The notes under the pieces: model-generated | What the model was told of the DNA's origin: nothing | Databases searched by the model: none | Seen by the model: only the letters and a program-made list of their open reading frames with translations | In this document: positions 59,222-64,000 of the stretch, piece after piece | Layout: the number at the start of each line of letters is the position of its first letter | Numbering within the stretch: position 1 is the stretch's first letter | Source of the DNA: Nicoletella semolina | GTDB lineage: Bacteria; Pseudomonadota; Gammaproteobacteria; Enterobacterales; Pasteurellaceae | Assembly (NCBI RefSeq): GCF_004345745.1 | Contig: NZ_SLXJ01000002.1 | Span: 124,001-188,000, forward strand | Direction: 5' to 3' | Length of the DNA: 64,000 bases | Program-made: the position numbers and the translations under genes

Positions 59222-61827
59222 TATTTTAATGCCTTCTCAATTTTCTCAAAGAGATCAGGGGCAAGATTATCAATGCCTTTCAGACGCTCTAATCCACGAC
59301 GCATTAAGGTTTGGCGTTGTGTATCATAGCGAGAAAGTTTAATCAGCGGTTCAACGATTCGAGCGGCAACCTGCGGATTGGTATCGTTTAATTTCATTAA
59401 AATATCGACTAAAAAGCGATAACCAGAGCCATCAATAGCGTGGAAGGCTTTTGGATTTTGGGTAGCAAAGCTACCAATTAATGCTCGCACACGGTTTGGG
59501 TTTTTGAAATTGAAACTTCGATGCTCAAGTAGGTTTTGGACAAGCTCTAATACGTTTTCATCAGGACGAGTGGCTTGCAAATTAAACCATTTATCCATCA
59601 CTAACCCATCTTGATGCCACTTGTTCTCAAAATCATACAGTAATTGTTCTCGGCACGGTAATTGTGCTTTGGTTGCAGCATTGAGGGCTGCAAGCATATC
59701 AGTCATATTATCCGCATTGTGATAATGCTTGTGTACCAAACCATTCCCCACATCAGTAAAGGCAAGATAAGATAGACACACATTACGCAATGCACGTTTT
59801 GCCATATCTTCTGCTACGACTTGGTAATTTGTCAGTTTATTGTAGTTATAGCAGACCAACAGACGCTCTTTTAACGCTTCGGCAATGGTTTTTTGCATAA
59901 ACTCTCTAGCAACTGCAATGCCGACTGGATCAATGAGCTTAAATGACTCAGCAAATTCTGTTTCTTTCGGTAAGCTCAATGTGAGAGCGGTTAATTCAGT
60001 CTCTTTATTTGCATTTTCCAGCACTAAAGTCAGTACTTCGAGCAATTCTGTGGAGAATCTTAGAGGCTGAGCTTGTTGGTAGCGTTGCAAGTTAGTGCGA
60101 AGCTCGTTGAAATAGAGTGTTTGTAGAGCGTCCCAACGTACAAAGTCGTTTTCCGCAAATTTGACTAACGTCATTAGTTGTGCAGGCGTATAGTTATAAT
60201 CTAAACGAACAGGAGCAGAAAAATCACACAACAGTGCGGGTACTGGACGCTGTGTTACGCTGTGAAACTCAAAAGTTTGATGTTCGTGGATCACATCTAA
60301 AACATCACTCACACTTGATAGTTCATATTTTAAATGAATTTTTTGCCCATTTTCGCCGTACAACGCTACCTTTAATGGGATATGTAGATTGACTTTTTCA
60401 ACTTGATCTGCTGTTGGTGGCGTATATTGCGAAACGTGTAAGCGATAAATCTGATGTTTTTCATCATAATCATCGCTAATCGTTAATTCTGGTGTTCCAG
60501 ACTGGCTATACCAACGGCGGAATTGAGCTAAATCAAGACCTGAAGCACGTTCCATTGCAGAAACGAAATCTTCACAGGTCGCTGCTTTACCATCGTTTTC
60601 AGCAACGTATAATTTCATACCTTCTTGGAATTTGTTCTCTCCCAATAAAGTATGTAACATTCTGATTACCTCAGCCCCTTTTTCATAGACAGTAACCGTG
60701 TAGAAGTTATTCATCTCAATGACTTTTTCAGGGCGGATTGGGTGTGCCATTGGGCTGGCATCTTCTGCAAATTGGTGGGTGCGTAAAAAACGCACATCTT
60801 CAATTCTTTTTGCAGAGCGAGACCATAAATCAGAGGTAAATTCTTGATCACGGAAAACAGTTAGCCCCTCTTTTAAACTCAACTGAAACCAATCACGACA
60901 AGTAATTCGGTTACCTGTCCAGTTATGGAAATATTCGTGGGCAATTACGCTTTCCACCCCCATATAATCTTCATCGGTTGCGGTTTGAGGATTGGCAAGC
61001 ACAAATTTTGAATTGAAGATGTTCAATCCTTTATTTTCCATTGCCCCCATATTAAAGAAATCGACCGCAACGATCATATAAATATCTAAGTCATATTCTA
61101 AGCCGAAACGCTCTTCGTCCCATTTCATTGAGCGTTTAAGGCTTTCCATTGCCCACGTTGCTCTATCAAGATTGCCTCGATCCACATAAATTTCAAGTGC
61201 AACCTCACGCCCACTCATCGTGATAAATGTGTCTTTAAGCAGATCAAAATCGCCAGCAACAACCGCAAATAAATAACTCGGTTTAAAGAAAGGATCTTCC
61301 CATTCAACCCAATGACGACCGTCCTCTAAATCCCCTTGTGCAATACGATTACCATTAGAAAGCAAGAATGGATATTTTTGCTTACAAGCGGTCAATTTTG
61401 TACGATATTTTGCAAGCACATCAGGGCGATCGAGCATATAAGTAATTTGGCGGAAACCCTCTGCCTCACATTGCGTACAAATACCATCGCCAGATTGGTA
61501 CAACCCTTGTAAAGACGTATTTTGTGCAGGATTTAATCGAGTTTGAATCTCTAATTCAAATTGCTCGTAAGAGACTGGAATCTCTAAAATCAGAGCATCA
61601 CTGGTCTGCTGGAATTGCGTAAATGGTTGCGTATTTAATTTGACTGAAATCAACTCAAAACTGTGTCCGTCTAAGCGTAGGTGTGTGGCAGTACCGTTTT
61701 GACGCTGAATATTTAACTTAGACGTTACTAAAGTGTCCTGAGGATCGAGTTGGAAATCAAGATAAATGTCGGTAACGGTAAAATCGGGTTGGCGATAATC
61801 TTTACGAAATTTGGCTTTAGGTTGCAT
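59221..61827 (-). CDS. pepN: Aminopeptidase N
   Basis: Major cytosolic M1-family zinc aminopeptidase of 868 residues. The substrate motif GAMEN lies in FFNMGAMENKGLN. The zinc motif is VIAHEYFHNWTG, with the third ligand in LKEGLTVFRDQEF. The C-terminal helical domain follows. Length and architecture match E. coli PepN (870 residues). It is the first gene of pepN-DUF805-engB. Confidence 0.97.
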   Translation of the reverse strand: MQPKAKFRKDYRQPDFTVTDIYLDFQLDPQDTLVTSKLNIQRQNGTATHLRLDGHSFELISVKLNTQPFTQFQQTSDALILEIPVSYEQFELEIQTRLNPAQNTSLQGLYQSGDGICTQCEAEGFRQITYMLDRPDVLAKYRTKLTACKQKYPFLLSNGNRIAQGDLEDGRHWVEWEDPFFKPSYLFAVVAGDFDLLKDTFITMSGREVALEIYVDRGNLDRATWAMESLKRSMKWDEERFGLEYDLDIYMIVAVDFFNMGAMENKGLNIFNSKFVLANPQTATDEDYMGVESVIAHEYFHNWTGNRITCRDWFQLSLKEGLTVFRDQEFTSDLWSRSAKRIEDVRFLRTHQFAEDASPMAHPIRPEKVIEMNNFYTVTVYEKGAEVIRMLHTLLGENKFQEGMKLYVAENDGKAATCEDFVSAMERASGLDLAQFRRWYSQSGTPELTISDDYDEKHQIYRLHVSQYTPPTADQVEKVNLHIPLKVALYGENGQKIHLKYELSSVSDVLDVIHEHQTFEFHSVTQRPVPALLCDFSAPVRLDYNYTPAQLMTLVKFAENDFVRWDALQTLYFNELRTNLQRYQQAQPLRFSTELLEVLTLVLENANKETELTALTLSLPKETEFAESFKLIDPVGIAVAREFMQKTIAEALKERLLVCYNYNKLTNYQVVAEDMAKRALRNVCLSYLAFTDVGNGLVHKHYHNADNMTDMLAALNAATKAQLPCREQLLYDFENKWHQDGLVMDKWFNLQATRPDENVLELVQNLLEHRSFNFKNPNRVRALIGSFATQNPKAFHAIDGSGYRFLVDILMKLNDTNPQVAARIVEPLIKLSRYDTQRQTLMRRGLERLKGIDNLAPDLFEKIEKALK
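61384..61392 (+). repeat. DNA uptake signal word ACAAGCGGT
   Basis: Exact uptake word inside pepN, followed by CAATTTTGTACG and a TTTTGCAA tract. Confidence 0.8.
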
Positions 61828-61888
61828 AACATTTCCTTAAATGGGACTGAAATCTTGCTAAGTATATGCGAGTTTAAATCGAAAGTCT

Positions 61889-62623
61889 TTATTTTGCCCC
61901 TGTTTTTGGTGCCTCTGTCTTTGGCGACATTCGAGAGCCAAAAATAGCTGTGCCAATACGCACCATTGTTGAACCACATTCAATCGCACTTTGCATATCA
62001 TCTGACATACCCATTGAAAGCGTATCAATTTCAGGGAACTCTGCTTGTAATTGTTTAAAAAGCTGTTGCATTTGGAGGAGGATAATTTTTTGCTTTTGCT
62101 TATCTATTTCAGGTTTTGGAATTGCCATCAAACCTCGCAATTTAAGGCGAGGAAGCTGAGCAATTTCACGAGCAAACAGCATCATTTCATCAGGAGAAAT
62201 GCCTGATTTAGATGTTTCATCACTGATATTAATTTGAATCAGTACATTGATAGGAGGAAGATGTTCAAAGCGTTGTGCATTTAAACGCTGTGCAATTTTA
62301 ATACGGTCAAGTGTCTGGACCCAATCAAAATACTCGGCAACAAGTCGAGTTTTATTGGATTGCAAAGGTCCAATAAAATGCCATTCTAGAGGGAGGTCGG
62401 TTGATGTATAGTTCTCAATAAAATATTGAATTTTTTCGACACCCTCTTGTACATAGTTTTCGCCAAATGCAAGTTGCCCTGCTTTGATTGCTTCAATAAT
62501 GGCAGGAATAGGCTTGGTTTTACTGACTGCTAGCAGTTTTACGGCATTTGGCAAACGCTGATTAATTTGGCTGAGTTGTTGGATAGTTTGTGTTATTTGT
62601 TCTATATTTTGAGCAATCGACAT
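61889..62623 (-). CDS. yggS: PLP homeostasis protein YggS
   Basis: Non-catalytic PLP-binding barrel protein that balances free vitamin B6. The 244-residue protein has the PLP-lysine motif LLAVSKTKP, the FGENYVQEGVEKI loop, WHFIGPLQSNKTR and SMGMSDDMQSAIECGSTMVR. I chose the ATG at 62623, with GGGGA five bases upstream; a TTG at 62635 would add four residues. It is divergent from kdsC. Confidence 0.95.
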   Translation of the reverse strand: MSIAQNIEQITQTIQQLSQINQRLPNAVKLLAVSKTKPIPAIIEAIKAGQLAFGENYVQEGVEKIQYFIENYTSTDLPLEWHFIGPLQSNKTRLVAEYFDWVQTLDRIKIAQRLNAQRFEHLPPINVLIQINISDETSKSGISPDEMMLFAREIAQLPRLKLRGLMAIPKPEIDKQKQKIILLQMQQLFKQLQAEFPEIDTLSMGMSDDMQSAIECGSTMVRIGTAIFGSRMSPKTEAPKTGAK

Positions 62624-62704
62624 TGTTGTCCCCAAAGAGCTATAATGCTCAAAATGATAAAACTCCCCCTACTGAAAAGCAAGGGAAGAAAACAAGGAAA
62701 CCTT

Positions 62705-63244
62705 ATGATACAACTCACAAAAATTAAACTCGTGATTACCGATGTTGATGGCGTGCTGACTGATGGCAGCTTGTATTACACGGAACAAGGTGAAGCAATG
62801 AAGCGTTTTCACGTTAAAGATGGATTAGGCATTAAAATGCTCTTAGCTTCTGGTATCAAAGTGGCTGTTCTTTCAGGGGGGGATAGCCCGATTTTACGTC
62901 GCCGCATTCGAGATCTAGGTATTCCACTGTTTCAGCTTGGAAAAATTTCTAAACGCCAAGCCTGTTTAGATCTGATTGAACAGGCTGGTGTGCTTGCAGA
63001 AGAAACCATTTTTTTAGGCGATGATACCTTAGATTTACCTGCTTTTGAGGTATGTGGGATCGCCGCTACGGTGGCAGATGCCTATAATTATGTTAAAGCT
63101 CGTGCAGATATTGTACTGGAACAGGTTGGAGGGCAAGGGGCATTTCGTGAGCTATCGGATCGCATTCTTGAAGCACAAGGTAAAGAATCCGTTTATACTA
63201 CGGCTGATGGGTTTATGAAAATGGCGGAAAAAATGGCTCAATAG
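62705..63244 (+). CDS. kdsC: 3-deoxy-D-manno-octulosonate 8-phosphate phosphatase KdsC
   Basis: HAD phosphatase that makes free Kdo for lipopolysaccharide. The 179-residue capless HAD protein has the catalytic Asp13 and Asp15 in ITDVDGVLTDG, the VLSGGDSP motif and the FLGDDTLDLPAF motif, and likely works as a tetramer. I chose the ATG at 62705 with AAGGAAACC upstream, because longer in-frame starts would precede the HAD core with unrelated residues. No kdsD is adjacent. Confidence 0.94.
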   Translation: MIQLTKIKLVITDVDGVLTDGSLYYTEQGEAMKRFHVKDGLGIKMLLASGIKVAVLSGGDSPILRRRIRDLGIPLFQLGKISKRQACLDLIEQAGVLAEETIFLGDDTLDLPAFEVCGIAATVADAYNYVKARADIVLEQVGGQGAFRELSDRILEAQGKESVYTTADGFMKMAEKMAQ

Positions 63245-63357
63245 TTATTCCTAAGCCGCTGCCTTTATTTTCAAATAATGATGCGATATTTTTATTTTGC
63301 AAAAAAACGGTACATTCTAACCGCTTGGATACCGCCAGATAACAAAGGATAAGACAA

Positions 63358-64000
63358 TGACAACACTCACTCGCCAACAGGCTCTCGACATTTTTAATTC
63401 TCGTGCTGCCACTCGCCACTACGCTCCTAGCAAAAAAATCAGCGAAGAAGATTTTCACGCTATTTTAGAGTTTGCAAGACTTTCACCGAGTTCCGTTGGG
63501 GCTGAACCTTGGCAGTTTTTGGTGATTCAAAATCCACAACTACGAGAAAAAATTAAACCTGTTGCGTGGGGTATTAAGCACCCAATGAACGAGATGAGTC
63601 ATCTTGTTGTGATTTTAGCGAAGAAAAACGCACGTTATGACTCTGATTTTATGCGTCAATCTTTAGAACGTCGCAATTTAAACCAAGCGCAAATAGAAAA
63701 ATCACTCAATGTTTATCAAACCTTCCAAACAGAACATATAAAAATTTTAGACAATGAGCGTACGCTATTTGATTGGGCAAGCAAACAAACCTACATTGCG
63801 TTGGCGAATATGATGACAGGGGCGGCATTACTCGGCATTGATTCTTGTCCGATTGAAGGTTTTATTTATGATGAAGTAAACCGTATTTTATCAGAAGAAG
63901 GGCTAGTCGATTTGAATGAGTATGGCGTTTCTGTGATGGTTACATTTGGTTATCGCTCTCAAGAGCCTCGTCCCAAGATGCGGAAACCGCAGAGTGAGGT
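63358..64000 (+). CDS. NAD(P)H nitroreductase-family protein, 3' end outside the window
   Basis: The first 214 codons of a nitroreductase-family flavoprotein, cut by the window edge. The N-terminus carries FMN-binding residues in SRAATRHYAPSKKIS, and SPSSVGAEPWQFLVI is the second FMN contact. IALANMMTGAALLGIDSCPI and GYRSQEPRPKMRKP are near the end. The full length is probably near 220, so only a few residues are missing. AAGGATAAGAC precedes the ATG. The natural substrate is unknown; the family reduces nitroaromatics and quinones. Confidence 0.88.

Overview
The window is a stretch of chromosome from a Pasteurellaceae bacterium. Gene content and order (rplU-rpmA-yhbE-obgE, yceD-rpmF-plsX-fabH, a DeoR/ltnD/otnK/otnC/otnI/denD/gntP locus in the order I recall from Haemophilus influenzae) fit that family. 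The 9-base DNA uptake word ACAAGCGGT occurs exactly at least seven times, often followed by an AT-rich tail with TTTGCAA. This is the Actinobacillus pleuropneumoniae-type uptake signal rather than the Haemophilus influenzae type. Almost all of the window is protein coding. I found no rRNA, tRNA, CRISPR array, prophage or intact insertion sequence.

Layout. 1-6.2 kb: the 3' part of spoT (with an unusual internal deletion), mfd and metR. 6.3-11.6 kb: a tight minus-strand run, ycfH-DUF1523-lpxH-ybaN-mog-glnB-lspA-ispH-sdhE. 11.6-12.1 kb: a decayed parDE toxin-antitoxin module. 12.2-18.8 kb: epmA, trkH, rimO-lptM, lysA and dapD. 19.0-22.6 kb: the yceD-rpmF-plsX-fabH lipid/ribosome cluster, split by a cueR-like regulator and a divergent 52-residue cysteine-rich metallothionein-like gene. 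22.7-26.7 kb: trmB, a short IS-derived palindromic element, ilvC, ppa and an M48 lipoprotein protease. 26.8-33.1 kb: murC, murG, ftsW, murD and mraY, the middle of a division/cell-wall cluster whose usual two ends are missing here. 33.5-39.2 kb: mtlADR (mannitol) behind two perfect CRP-type sites, then nagBA. 39.4-42.3 kb: rplU-rpmA-yhbE-obgE. 42.4-42.8 kb: two unannotated 49-residue membrane mini-proteins. 43.0-46.5 kb: an iron-complex-type ABC importer and mioC. 46.6-57.5 kb: a four-carbon sugar-acid (threonate/erythronate) catabolic locus extended by a secreted esterase-like protein, a cyclase-family hydrolase and a hydrolase-membrane fusion. 57.5-64 kb: CT-rich repeat hairpins, rraB, engB, a DUF805 protein, pepN, yggS, kdsC and a nitroreductase gene cut by the window edge.

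The most interesting items are the four-carbon sugar-acid locus with three extra hydrolases behind a terminator, the CueR/metallothionein pair with a textbook 19-bp-spacer promoter, the two mini membrane proteins, and a SpoT that lacks the region between its TGS and ACT domains while remaining in frame. Functional statements rest on recognising families from the translated sequence; no database search was run.
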